Shown piece after piece: positions 25,619 through 33,961 of a DNA stretch of 64,000 nt. Location of the stretch: NCBI RefSeq assembly GCF_042685365.1, contig NZ_JBHUMY010000007.1:1-64000 (forward strand). Reading direction: 5' to 3'. The notes under the pieces were generated by a model. That model was not told where the DNA came from, searched no databases, and saw only the letters and a list, made by a program, of their open reading frames with translations. The position numbers and the translations under genes are program-made. The stretch is from Paenibacillus_AP thailandensis (GTDB lineage Bacteria; Bacillota; Bacilli; Paenibacillales; Paenibacillaceae). Position 1 is the stretch's first letter. Every line of letters starts with the position of its first letter.

Positions 25619-27238
25619 TTACATCATGCCGCCCATGCCGCCCATGTCAGGAGCAGCCGGTTTAGCCGGTTCCGGCTTGTCGGCAACGACCGCTTCGGTC
25701 GTCAGGAACATAGCCGCAACGGAAGCTGCGTTTTGCAGCGCGGAACGGGTTACTTTCGCAGGGTCGACGATGCCCGCTTCGAACATGTTCACCCATTCGC
25801 CGGTAGCGGCGTTGTAGCCGATGCCGATTTTTTCGTTTTTCAGACGTTCAACGATAACCGAACCTTCTTGGCCGGCGTTCGCTGCGATCGTGCGAACCGG
25901 CTCTTCGAGCGCGCGAAGCACGATATTTACGCCAGTCAATTCGTCGCCGGAAGCCGTAACTGCGGCAACCGCGTTGTATACGTTCACGAGTGCCGTGCCG
26001 CCGCCGGATACGATACCTTCTTCCACCGCTGCGCGAGTGGAGTTCAAGGCGTCTTCGATGCGGAGCTTGCGCTCTTTCAGTTCCGTTTCCGTAGCTGCGC
26101 CGACTTTGATAACCGCTACGCCGCCGGCCAGTTTAGCCAGACGCTCTTGCAGCTTCTCGCGGTCGAAGTCGGAAGTCGTTTCTTCCAGTTGGGCGCGAAT
26201 TTGGTTTACGCGAGCTTGAATGTCGGTTTTGTCGCCGCTGCCGTCCACGATAATCGTGTTTTCTTTCGTTACGCGAACTTGGCGAGCGGAACCGAGTTGG
26301 TCAAGCGTCGTCGATTTCAGGTCAAGGCCAAGCTCTTCCGTGATCACTTGTGCGCCGGTCAGAGCCGCGATGTCTTGCAGCATCGCTTTGCGGCGGTCGC
26401 CGAAGCCCGGAGCTTTAACGCCGACGGAAGTGAACGTGCCGCGCAGACGGTTCATGATCAGCGTCGCTTGCGCTTCGCCTTCGATGTCTTCCGCGATGAT
26501 CAGAAGCTGCTTGCCGGATTGAACCACTTTCTCGAGAACCGGAAGAATTTCTTGAATGTTCGAGATCTTCTTGTCCGTGATCAGGATCAGCGGATTTTCC
26601 AGAACGGCTTCCATTTTGTCCGTATCCGTAATCATGTACGGGGAGATGTAGCCGCGGTCGAATTGCATGCCTTCAACCACTTCAAGCTCCGTCAGGAAGC
26701 CTTTCGATTCTTCGACCGTAATAACGCCGTCGTTGCCGACTTTCTCCATCGCTTCCGCGATCAGCTGGCCGACTTCTTCGTCCGCAGCGGAGATCGAAGC
26801 GACTTGGGCGATCGATTGCTTGCCTTCGATCGGCTTGGAAATGTTTTTCAGCTCTTCGACAGCCGCTTTAACGGCTTTGTCGATACCTTTGCGGATAACC
26901 ATTGGGTTAGCGCCGGCCGTTACGTTTTTCAGACCTTCGCGGATCATCGCTTGAGCCAGAACGGTAGCCGTCGTCGTGCCGTCGCCGGCAACGTCGTTCG
27001 TTTTGGTCGCTACTTCTTTAACCAGTTGAGCGCCCATATTTTCGAACGCGTCTTCCAGCTCGATTTCTTTCGCGATCGATACGCCGTCGTTCGTGATCAG
27101 CGGGCTGCCGAATTTTTTCTCCAGCACCACGTTGCGTCCTTTAGGTCCGAGCGTTACTTTAACCGCATTTGCAAGAGCGTCAACCCCGCGCAGCATCGAA
27201 CGGCGCGCGTCTTCGCTAAACTTAATTTCCTTTGCCAT
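25619..27238 (-). CDS. groL: Chaperonin GroEL (Hsp60)
   Basis: Cytosolic ATP-dependent folding chamber subunit, 539 residues. Visible marks: MAKEIKFSEDARRSMLRGVD start, ATP-binding GPKGRNVVLEK and GDGTTTATVLA, the hinge region, AAVEEGIVSGGG, and a C-terminal Gly-Met tail (GGMGGMM) typical of GroEL. Second gene of the groES-groEL operon, 90 nt after groES; the CIRCE element upstream of groES implies HrcA control and heat induction. Confidence 0.99.
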   Translation of the reverse strand: MAKEIKFSEDARRSMLRGVDALANAVKVTLGPKGRNVVLEKKFGSPLITNDGVSIAKEIELEDAFENMGAQLVKEVATKTNDVAGDGTTTATVLAQAMIREGLKNVTAGANPMVIRKGIDKAVKAAVEELKNISKPIEGKQSIAQVASISAADEEVGQLIAEAMEKVGNDGVITVEESKGFLTELEVVEGMQFDRGYISPYMITDTDKMEAVLENPLILITDKKISNIQEILPVLEKVVQSGKQLLIIAEDIEGEAQATLIMNRLRGTFTSVGVKAPGFGDRRKAMLQDIAALTGAQVITEELGLDLKSTTLDQLGSARQVRVTKENTIIVDGSGDKTDIQARVNQIRAQLEETTSDFDREKLQERLAKLAGGVAVIKVGAATETELKERKLRIEDALNSTRAAVEEGIVSGGGTALVNVYNAVAAVTASGDELTGVNIVLRALEEPVRTIAANAGQEGSVIVERLKNEKIGIGYNAATGEWVNMFEAGIVDPAKVTRSALQNAASVAAMFLTTEAVVADKPEPAKPAAPDMGGMGGMM

Positions 27239-27328
27239 TGCTTGTAACCTCCTTAAAATTGTCGTCGTTAATCATAAGCTAATGCTTACACTTTCCGGTC
27301 TTGCCCTGTTATGTGTACAAGGGGCGGC

Positions 27329-27610
27329 TTATCCCAAGATCGCTTGAATGTCGCTTTCCTTCATAATCAAATACTCTTTGCCTTCGTATTTGATTTCCGT
27401 GCCCGCATATTTGGAGAACAATACGCGATCTCCTTCTTTCACTTCAAGCGCGACGCGAACGCCATCTTTAACGGCGCCGCTGCCGACAGCCACCACTTTG
27501 CCTTCTTGCGGCTTTTCTTTAGCCGTGTCAGGCAGCACGATGCCGCTGGCGGTCGTTTCTTCTTTCGCGATCGGTTCGATCAATACGCGTTCACCCAAAG
27601 GTTTGATCAT
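27329..27610 (-). CDS. groES: Co-chaperonin GroES (Hsp10)
   Basis: 93-residue lid subunit of the chaperonin. Starts MIKPLGERVLIEPIAKEE, has the mobile-loop segment ETTASGIVLPDTA and the closing EYLIMKESDIQAILG. ATG behind AAAGGAGG. First gene of the heat-shock operon, under a predicted sigma-A promoter overlapping a CIRCE operator. Confidence 0.99.
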   Translation of the reverse strand: MIKPLGERVLIEPIAKEETTASGIVLPDTAKEKPQEGKVVAVGSGAVKDGVRVALEVKEGDRVLFSKYAGTEIKYEGKEYLIMKESDIQAILG

Positions 27611-27650
27611 TGAAAATAGCCTCCTTTTAAAAATGTTTCGTTATGTTTTA

Positions 27651-27677
27651 TTAGCACTCGTAAGCGTGTAGTGCTAA
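27651..27677. promoter_or_regulatory. CIRCE operator (HrcA binding site)
   Basis: TTAGCACTC-N9-TAGTGCTAA, one mismatch from the consensus TTAGCACTC-N9-GAGTGCTAA, between the promoter and groES start. HrcA repression released by heat shock is established for this element. Confidence 0.97.
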
Positions 27678-27688
27678 CAGCCATTTTT

Positions 27689-27717
27689 ATAATACTTTTT
27701 TTTGCATCCAATTTCAA
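27689..27717 (-). promoter_or_regulatory. Sigma-A promoter of groES-groEL
   Basis: Minus strand -35 TTGAAA (27712-27717), 17-nt spacer, -10 TATTAT (27689-27694), placed so that the transcript starts within or just before CIRCE. The rest of 27611-27929 holds the TetR-gene terminator. Confidence 0.85.
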
Positions 27718-27811
27718 GTCCCCAGTTTGGGCTTTGCAGGAAATTTACAAGGGTGCCGGTCTACTCTATTGAATTCGAAACCGGTTGCCGCTTTCCCTGC
27801 CGCCGATCCCC

Positions 27812-27850
27812 AAAAAAAGAAACCGCGCATCGCTTACGAAAGGCGGTTTC
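27812..27850 (-). terminator. Terminator after the TetR regulator gene
   Basis: Stem GAAACCGC / GCGGTTTC with a 16-nt loop and seven T on the minus strand, 80 nt after the stop codon. Confidence 0.8.
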
Positions 27851-27929
27851 CGTTTATTTATCCCCCGTCATGCGCCCTTTAAACGGATGCTAACGGGAAT
27901 GTGCGGCTCGGCCTTGTGCCGTGCATGGC

Positions 27930-28523
27930 TTACTCCGCCTCCGCGGCGCCGAGAGCCCGCAAGATATGGTTCGTGGCATCTTCGATGTAGCTTTCTTCCG
28001 ACGGGACCGCTTCTTCCATCATCGATCGCCAATAGGTTCTTTCCTGCACGATAATAAGCGATCCTACGATAAACGAAAAGGTCGCGTCCAAGGAACGAAA
28101 CCGAAACTGGCCCCGTTCCCGCCCGGCGCGAAGCCATTCCCGCAGTTGAATCCAAAGCGGAGCGGCGTACTGCCGAATTTTATCGATTCGTTTCGTTTCC
28201 AGCAAAATTTCCTGCTGAATAATCGCAACGAGCTCCGACTGCTGCCTGCGGAAACGGCTTACTTCCCGGATTATGAGCTTGACGCCTTCGACCGGGTCCA
28301 TATCGGGGTCCAAGCCGCTAATGTCGTTGTTTGGAAAAAAAACGTCGAGCATCGCTTCGAACATGTTTTCTTTGCCGCCGAAATAATAGGAAACAAGCGC
28401 GATATTCGCGTTCGCCTCCTCGCATATTTGCCTGACCGTCGTCCGGTCGAAGCCTTGTTTGGCAAACAGCTTGCGCGCTGCCAGAAGTATGCGCATTTTC
28501 ACGTCGCCGTCTACGGAAGACAT
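27930..28523 (-). CDS. TetR/AcrR family transcriptional regulator
   Basis: 197-residue repressor. N-terminal TetR helix-turn-helix (about 8-55: KMRILLAARKLFAKQGFDRTTVRQICEEA, NIALVSYYFGGKENMF), then a helical ligand-binding domain in the CerR/TetR_C style. ATG behind GCAGGAGGG. It follows the ABC-2-type permease gene on the same strand after 93 nt and probably controls it; such pairs often respond to toxic compounds. Effector unknown. Confidence 0.93.
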   Translation of the reverse strand: MSSVDGDVKMRILLAARKLFAKQGFDRTTVRQICEEANANIALVSYYFGGKENMFEAMLDVFFPNNDISGLDPDMDPVEGVKLIIREVSRFRRQQSELVAIIQQEILLETKRIDKIRQYAAPLWIQLREWLRAGRERGQFRFRSLDATFSFIVGSLIIVQERTYWRSMMEEAVPSEESYIEDATNHILRALGAAEAE

Positions 28524-28616
28524 CGGTTCCCTCCTGCTGCGTACTGACCGGCTGCATTATTGCAATAATCGAAAAAACGGACTCTTTCAATAAACGTTAC
28601 GTTTCTCTTCCGGCCG

Positions 28617-29783
28617 TTAGCGGGCTTCGCTGGCCGGAATTTGGGCGGGCAGGGCCGCTTTTGCCCCTTGTTTTTTGAAAGCGACGGCAACCGCCGTGAC
28701 GGCCATGGCCGTTGCCATGATGAGCAGCAGCGCAGCGCAGTCGCCGGTAATCGGGCCTCCGCCGAACAAAATGTTCATGTTTCCGTCAACCGCGTAAGTC
28801 GCGGGCAAAAGACGGCCCAATCCGGTATAAAAATCCGACAGCAGCTCGCGCGGAACGATGGCGCCCGAGCTGACGAGCTGGACCGACAGCAGCATAATGT
28901 TAAACAGCATGCCGGCCAAGCCGAACAATGAAAGAAACATTTGAGAGACGAACATAAAGGTAAGCAGGAACAACGACTGGAACAGCCACATGTGCAGAAA
29001 GCCCTGCTCGAATTGCCCGCCCAAAAGCGCGACCAAAGACGTGCCGACAAGAGCAACGAGAACGGCCGACACCGCGTTTAAGACCGCTTTAACCAAGACG
29101 GTGTTCCATTTGCCCGCCTGGGCTTGCACAGCCATCGTGGACTGCTGAAAGTTCATGCCCATGATCATCGCTCCTACGAAAGAAGCGAGCACCATCATCA
29201 TCGGCACCATTTGATTGTTCATCCCTTGAACGGGGTTTACGGACCGGATATCGGCCGTTACCCGCTCGGACAACGAAGCGGCGGCAGCCGCGGCTTGCTC
29301 CGCCGGCATTTGCGCGCCGCTCAGCGCGGCTTGAACGCCCGAAGCAACCGCCTGGCTGTTAATCTCTCCCGTAATCTGAGCCGCCGCTCCGCTCATAATG
29401 CTTTTAATAAGCGCCGGGTTGGACTCGTTAATCCAATATTCAATCGACCCCGTCGCGTCAGCCGAAGCGGCCTTTTGCGTAAAATCGGCGGGGATATGCA
29501 TGACCATTTGGTAGTCCCGGTTGTTTAAACCCGCTTGCGCCTCCCCCAGATCGGTTACGACGACCGTCTCGAAAGGCAGCTCCTCGGCCAGCTTGCCGCT
29601 CAGCTGCTTCCCTAACTGCCCGTCCTCGTTTACGATGGCGATGCGCAGCTGCGACGTCCGGTCCGTTACCCCGTCGTACGCCGTCATCCATATGACGGCA
29701 AATATAATTTGAAACATAAACGCCGTCACAATGCCCACCTTCGTCGTAGGCCGATTTAAAAACAATCGTAACGCCTGCATCAT
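28617..29783 (-). CDS. ABC-2 type / YhgE-like membrane permease
   Basis: 388-residue membrane protein with one transmembrane helix at residues about 18-38, an extracellular domain (about 40-200, including the DYQMVMHIPADFTQKA segment common to this family), and about five helices in the C-terminal half (about 205-370). This is the DUF3533/ABC-2 membrane layout of export systems. No ATP-binding protein is encoded next to it, so it may act as a YhgE/Pip-type exporter or with an ATPase elsewhere. The TetR gene downstream is its probable regulator. Confidence 0.85.
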   Translation of the reverse strand: MMQALRLFLNRPTTKVGIVTAFMFQIIFAVIWMTAYDGVTDRTSQLRIAIVNEDGQLGKQLSGKLAEELPFETVVVTDLGEAQAGLNNRDYQMVMHIPADFTQKAASADATGSIEYWINESNPALIKSIMSGAAAQITGEINSQAVASGVQAALSGAQMPAEQAAAAAASLSERVTADIRSVNPVQGMNNQMVPMMMVLASFVGAMIMGMNFQQSTMAVQAQAGKWNTVLVKAVLNAVSAVLVALVGTSLVALLGGQFEQGFLHMWLFQSLFLLTFMFVSQMFLSLFGLAGMLFNIMLLSVQLVSSGAIVPRELLSDFYTGLGRLLPATYAVDGNMNILFGGGPITGDCAALLLIMATAMAVTAVAVAFKKQGAKAALPAQIPASEAR

Positions 29784-29891
29784 TTCTCAACCACTCCTAT
29801 TTCTTCTCTATATTTAAACATCTATTTTAAACGTATGTTTAATTTACTTTACGTATCCCCAATTGTCAACAATCCCTGTTCATCCCAAAAC

Positions 29892-29925
29892 AAAAAAAGC
29901 CAATCCGGCGAGGGATCGACTTTTA
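29892..29925 (-). terminator. Terminator after tatC
   Basis: Stem AAAAGTCGATCC / GGATTGGCTTTT (with G-U pairs), loop of 6 nt, T-run on the minus strand, 6 nt after the tatC stop. Confidence 0.85.
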
Positions 29926-29930
29926 AGTAG

Positions 29931-30701
29931 CTATTCTTCTTCCCATTTCCGGTCGGCTTCCACTTGCTTGCGGTAGACGAGACCGGCCATGTAGACGCTC
30001 GCCTCATACAGGGCGATGAGCGGGACGGCCACCAGAATGTCGGAAATAAAATCCGGGGGCGTAACCAGCGTTCCGATGAAGATTAACACGAAATAAGCGA
30101 GGCGGCGCATCTTCCGCAGCCGCGCCGGATTCAGGATGCGAATCGCCGTCAGAAACATAACGACGAGCGGAAGCTCGAACAGAAGCGAGATCGGAATGAC
30201 GATATTAAACATAAACGAGAAGTATTGCGTCATCCCGTACGTCTCCTCAAGATTAAGCTGCGCCGTCACATGTCTCGTGAAATTAAACGCCAGCGGAAAC
30301 ACGACGAAATACGAAAAAGCCAGCCCGGTCAAAAACAAAAGCAACGCCAACGGGATATATTTCACCGTAGCCCGCTGCTCGTTTTCCCTCAGCCCCGGCT
30401 TCACGAATGCCCAAAGCTGGTAGGCGGCGAACGGAATCGCCGGAATCAAGGCGAGAACGACGGCGAATTTCATATAAATGCCGATGCCGTCCCATAACGA
30501 GAAGGCGTGCAGCGCCAAGCCGCTTGCCGGCTCGCGGCTCGTCAAATATTCGTAAGCCGGATCGGCGGCGAACAACCCTCCGATTAAGCCGGCCACCAGC
30601 ACGATGAGCACGTATATGATCCGCTTCCGGAGCTCGCCGAGATGCTCTACCAAGGACATCAGCCTATCTTGACCTTCAGCATTCTCTTTACGCTCGGGCA
30701 T
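29931..30701 (-). CDS. tatC: Twin-arginine translocase subunit TatC
   Basis: Six-helix receptor of the Tat protein export pathway, 256 residues. Signature features: SLVEHLGELRKRIIY near the N-terminus, FVKPGLRENEQR, and PARLRKMRRLAYFVLIFIGTLVTPPD. Start chosen at ATG 30701 (MPERKE) because GGAAGGAG is about 10 nt away; the ATG at 30710 directly touches that site. It is the second gene after tatA, and follows the molybdenum-cofactor block. Tat exports many cofactor-loaded enzymes, including molybdoenzymes, so the neighbourhood makes sense. Confidence 0.97.
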   Translation of the reverse strand: MPERKENAEGQDRLMSLVEHLGELRKRIIYVLIVLVAGLIGGLFAADPAYEYLTSREPASGLALHAFSLWDGIGIYMKFAVVLALIPAIPFAAYQLWAFVKPGLRENEQRATVKYIPLALLLFLTGLAFSYFVVFPLAFNFTRHVTAQLNLEETYGMTQYFSFMFNIVIPISLLFELPLVVMFLTAIRILNPARLRKMRRLAYFVLIFIGTLVTPPDFISDILVAVPLIALYEASVYMAGLVYRKQVEADRKWEEE

Positions 30702-30727
30702 AACAGCCATACTCCTTCCGCCAAACG

Positions 30728-30964
30728 CTAGTCGGGAAGCCTTCTGTTGTCGGCTTCGCCGGCTGCCGTTTCGGTAACGTCCACTCTTTTCTTCGTTGCG
30801 TTGGAACCGTTGTCGCCGTCATCCATCAAATCTTTGGCTCCCGCCTTAAACTCCCTTAACGTCCTCCCGAAAGCGCGTCCAAGCTCCGGCAGCTTGCTTG
30901 GTCCAAACAACAGCAAAGCCACGATTACGAGCAGAATAAAACCGGTCACTCCTATGTTCGGCAT
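30728..30964 (-). CDS. tatA: Twin-arginine translocase subunit TatA
   Basis: 78-residue pore-forming Tat subunit. One N-terminal transmembrane helix (GVTGFILLVIVALLLF), the hinge FGPSKLPELGRAFGRTLREFK amphipathic helix, and a charged tail. ATG 30964 behind GGGAGGAA. tatC follows after 26 nt. A single TatA acting with TatC, without TatB, is the usual Bacillota arrangement. Confidence 0.97.
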   Translation of the reverse strand: MPNIGVTGFILLVIVALLLFGPSKLPELGRAFGRTLREFKAGAKDLMDDGDNGSNATKKRVDVTETAAGEADNRRLPD

Positions 30965-31003
30965 TACATATTCCTCCCTCAAAAGGTGAGATTCATAATG
31001 GTT

Positions 31004-32071
31004 TTACTGCAATCCGCCGTATCCCATGTCCACGATGTGTTCCCGCGTTACGGGTTGTCCGGCCAGGAGCCGCGGCAGAATGACGTCAAACGAAGTGTAC
31101 GGATCGTGCATGACGCAGCCCGGAAGCCCCATAATCGGGATGCCGCGCAGGTAGCCGACAAGAAGCATCGATCCGGGCAGCATCGGCGTTCCGTAGCTGA
31201 CGATGTCGGCTCCCGCCGCTTTGATCGCTCCCGGCGTCCGGTCATCCGGATCGACCGACATGCCTCCGGTTACCAGTATCATATCATAACCTTTATTCGC
31301 CAAATCGAGAATTTCATCGACGATGGCTTGACGGTTGTCCGGCACGAACCGCTGCTCCGCAATGCCGGAGCCTAACGCCTCCACTTTGCTTCGTACGGCC
31401 GGGCCGAACTTGTCTTGAATGCGGCCGCTGTACACCTCTCCGCCCGTCGTGAGCAGCCCGATTCTCATCGTGCGGAAAGGAAGCACCCGAATCGGAGCCG
31501 CCCCGCCGTTAGCGGTCCGATACTGCTCCGCCAGCCGCTCTACGGCCTCGATTTTGCTTTTGCTTACGGTTAGCGGAATCACCCGCGTTGCCGCCACCGA
31601 TCTTCCCGCTTCAACCGCGACGTCCGACTTGACGGTCGCAAGCGCGATCTCGCCAAGCGCATTGACGCTGCGGACGAAACCGGGATCCACTTGCGACAAG
31701 CCGAGCCCGCTCGCCTTTAAGCTTACTTTGCCTTCGTGCGGCTCGGTCAGCCGTATGCCATCGCCGTATATGGCGCGCGCCATCCGGACGGCGGCGTCGT
31801 CCTCATGCAGCTCGTTGCCGCCAAGCTGCATAATATAGATGTGCTCTTTGCCGATATCGAGCAACCGGGGGATGTCTTCTTCCCGGATGAGATGGCCTTT
31901 TTGAAACAAGCGGCCTTTAAACTGCCCCGGTATAATTTGCGTCAAGTCATGAGCCAGCCGAAGCCCGACCGCCTCGCGCACGGGCACTTCGCGCAGGACG
32001 GTCCCGCCTCCTTTGCCCGCCGCGGCTTCCCGGTCTCCGCTCCCATGACCGCTTTCCCGAATTGTCGTCAT
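31004..32071 (-). CDS. MoeA-related molybdopterin-binding protein
   Basis: 355-residue cytosolic protein with a MoCF_biosynth/MogA-like domain in the second half (about 190-330: ILVTGGMSVDPDDRTPGAI, PMLPGSMLLVGYLRGIPIMGLPG). The first half includes VREAVGLRLAHDLTQIIPGQFKGR, as in the MoeA N-terminus. It is shorter than canonical MoeA (about 400) and has a divergent central region, so it is best called a molybdopterin-binding protein. MoeA inserts molybdate into adenylylated molybdopterin. Start overlaps the upstream gene's stop in ATGA. Confidence 0.88.
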   Translation of the reverse strand: MTTIRESGHGSGDREAAAGKGGGTVLREVPVREAVGLRLAHDLTQIIPGQFKGRLFQKGHLIREEDIPRLLDIGKEHIYIMQLGGNELHEDDAAVRMARAIYGDGIRLTEPHEGKVSLKASGLGLSQVDPGFVRSVNALGEIALATVKSDVAVEAGRSVAATRVIPLTVSKSKIEAVERLAEQYRTANGGAAPIRVLPFRTMRIGLLTTGGEVYSGRIQDKFGPAVRSKVEALGSGIAEQRFVPDNRQAIVDEILDLANKGYDMILVTGGMSVDPDDRTPGAIKAAGADIVSYGTPMLPGSMLLVGYLRGIPIMGLPGCVMHDPYTSFDVILPRLLAGQPVTREHIVDMGYGGLQ

Positions 32072-32562
32072 ACGTCATGATCCCCTGTCCGACCCGTTAA
32101 AATTTCCAATGCGTGCGGGAGCTGATCCATAACCGCCATCAAGCTTTCGTGAACGCCCTTCGGGCTGCCGGGCAAGTTGAGAATGAGACAGCCGCCGCGC
32201 GTACCGCATATGCCGCGGGACAGCATCGCCCTGCGCGTCTTCTGCATCGCGCCGACCCGCATCGCTTCGGACAAGCCCGGAACGGCCCGGTCGATGACCT
32301 TCATCGTCGCTTCGGGCGTTACGTCCCGCGGCGATAATCCGGTGCCTCCGGTCGTGAGCAGCAGATCGACGCGGTAATATTCGATCATTTCGATCATCGC
32401 CGCCGTAATTTCATCCTGTTCGTCTGGCACAACCCGATAGTCGACCACTTCTCCCCCAAGCTCTTCCTCGACAAGCTCACGAATGACTTGGGCGCTCGTG
32501 TCTTCCCGCTCTCCCCGGGAAGCCTTGTCGCTTGCCGTCAATATCGCCACTTTCCAATGCAT
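32068..32562 (-). CDS. moaB: MogA/MoaB-type molybdopterin adenylyltransferase
   Basis: 164-residue enzyme of molybdenum-cofactor synthesis that adenylylates molybdopterin. Family motifs: ILTASDKASRGEREDTS, LLTTGGTGLSPRDVTPEA (phosphate-binding TGGTG) and LNLPGSPKGV. ATG behind GGAGAGG, 27 nt after moaC, and overlapping the MoeA-like gene by 4 nt. MogA and MoaB cannot be separated from sequence alone. Confidence 0.94.
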   Translation of the reverse strand: MHWKVAILTASDKASRGEREDTSAQVIRELVEEELGGEVVDYRVVPDEQDEITAAMIEMIEYYRVDLLLTTGGTGLSPRDVTPEATMKVIDRAVPGLSEAMRVGAMQKTRRAMLSRGICGTRGGCLILNLPGSPKGVHESLMAVMDQLPHALEILTGRTGDHDV

Positions 32563-32589
32563 TTCCCTCTCCTCCCGTTCCCGCTCCGG

Positions 32590-33069
32590 TCATGGATTTG
32601 CGGATATGCGGTAATCGCCGCTTTTTCCGCCGGTTTTGGATACAAGCTGCGTCGGGCCGATTACCATATCCTTTTGAATCGCCTTGCACATATCGTATAC
32701 CGTCAACGCCGCCGCGGACACCGCTGTCAGCGCCTCCATTTCGACGCCGGTTTTGCCGGTCGTTTTTACGGTTCCTTCAATATATAACTCGTCTTCGCCG
32801 TTGTCGGAGAAGCGAATATCGATTCCCGTCAAAGAGAGCGGATGGCACATCGGTATCCAATCGGACGTTTTTTTGGCGGCCATCACCCCCGCAATCTGGG
32901 CTACGGCAAGCACATCGCCTTTGGATATCCGCCCTTCCTTGATCCGGCTCAGCGTCTCGGGCTGCATCTTGACGGCGGTCCGAGCCACCGCTACGCGAGC
33001 GGTCGTTTCCTTGTCGCTTACGTCAACCATCCGCGCCCTGCCTTGTTCGTTAAAATGAGTCAGCTCCAC
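32590..33069 (-). CDS. moaC: Cyclic pyranopterin monophosphate synthase MoaC
   Basis: 159-residue second enzyme of molybdopterin synthesis, acting on the MoaA product. Motifs: LTHFNEQGRARMVDVSDKE start, AGVMAAKKTSDWIPMCHPL, GVEMEALTAVSAAALTVYDMCKA with the conserved Lys/Asp residues. GTG start behind GGAGG (GGAGGCAAACCGTG). Located between the cyclo-ligase gene and moaB in a tight operon. moaA, moaD and moaE are not in this window. Confidence 0.97.
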   Translation of the reverse strand: MELTHFNEQGRARMVDVSDKETTARVAVARTAVKMQPETLSRIKEGRISKGDVLAVAQIAGVMAAKKTSDWIPMCHPLSLTGIDIRFSDNGEDELYIEGTVKTTGKTGVEMEALTAVSAAALTVYDMCKAIQKDMVIGPTQLVSKTGGKSGDYRISANP

Positions 33070-33085
33070 GGTTTGCCTCCCCCCG

Positions 33086-33703
33086 TCATAATGCTTGTTG
33101 ATTAAAAAACATGATTCCGTTCTCCGTCACGATGCCGTCCATCCGCTTGTCATGCTCCTGCATCGGCAAATCTTCCACCAGCTGCAGCTCGTAGGCGACG
33201 CCCAGCCAGCATGCCTTTCGCGGAGGCGGGACCGAATAACCGGAACCGTTTGCGGCGAAGCGGTCGTAATAACCCCCTCCGTATCCAAGCCTGCCGCCTT
33301 TCTTGTCAAAAGCAAGCCCCGGCGCGAATACGACGTCGATCCGGTCATGCGCGTCAAACGGCACGCACCGCTCCGGGTCGGGCTCCATAATGCCGTATGC
33401 CCCCGGCGCCAAGCCTTCCCAGCCGTCAAGGCGGTACAGCGCCATCGACCGGTCGGACGGATGAACGCGCGGAAGAATCACTACGACGCCTTCCTTCAGG
33501 CACCATTCGATTAACGGCTTCGTATCGAGCTCCGACCGGAACGGCATATAAAGCATGACGCAAGAGGCTTGCCTGCTCCGCAACCATTCGGCGGCATGCC
33601 CGCACGCAGCAGCGGATTTGGCCGAATGCTCGGCGGGGGCAAGCTCGGACCTCAGCTTGGCCATCCGCTGACGAAGCTCGTTTTTAGTCAACGCGCTATC
33701 CAA
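33086..33703 (-). CDS. 5-formyltetrahydrofolate cyclo-ligase
   Basis: 205-residue ATP-dependent enzyme converting 5-formyl-THF to 5,10-methenyl-THF. Marks: LTKNELRQRMAKLR N-terminus, the central PRVHPSDRSMALYRL, and the C-terminal GLAFDKKGGRLGYGGGYYDRF that binds ATP/Mg. The start is a TTG with GGGTG at 5 nt; other starts cannot be excluded. First gene of the run leading into moaC-moaB-moeA-tatAC, divergent from the ABC-F gene. Confidence 0.95.
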   Translation of the reverse strand: MDSALTKNELRQRMAKLRSELAPAEHSAKSAAACGHAAEWLRSRQASCVMLYMPFRSELDTKPLIEWCLKEGVVVILPRVHPSDRSMALYRLDGWEGLAPGAYGIMEPDPERCVPFDAHDRIDVVFAPGLAFDKKGGRLGYGGGYYDRFAANGSGYSVPPPRKACWLGVAYELQLVEDLPMQEHDKRMDGIVTENGIMFFNQQAL

Positions 33704-33961
33704 GCCATCACCCGCTCGTCATTAGTATGAGAAAAACCTCTATCGCGGCCTTTCGAAGATGAACGACCGCGTTTAGGGGCAGGTTTTATCGCCGATTAGA
33801 ATTGGGGTAAAAGCGCGGAATGAACCGCTTTCCGCCAATTTCCCGTAATAATAGTAGTTTACCATTGTTATGCAACTTTCGCCAATGGCAACGCGAGTTT
33901 ATGGTACACTAGTCATGAGCAACCGCATCGTTGCAATTATTTGTCGGAGGTACGTTTTGTC

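Noticed and set aside
25604..27247. Plus-strand 547-codon open frame antisense to groEL
   Set aside because: Exact mirror of groEL with Arg/Phe-rich content and no ribosome binding site.
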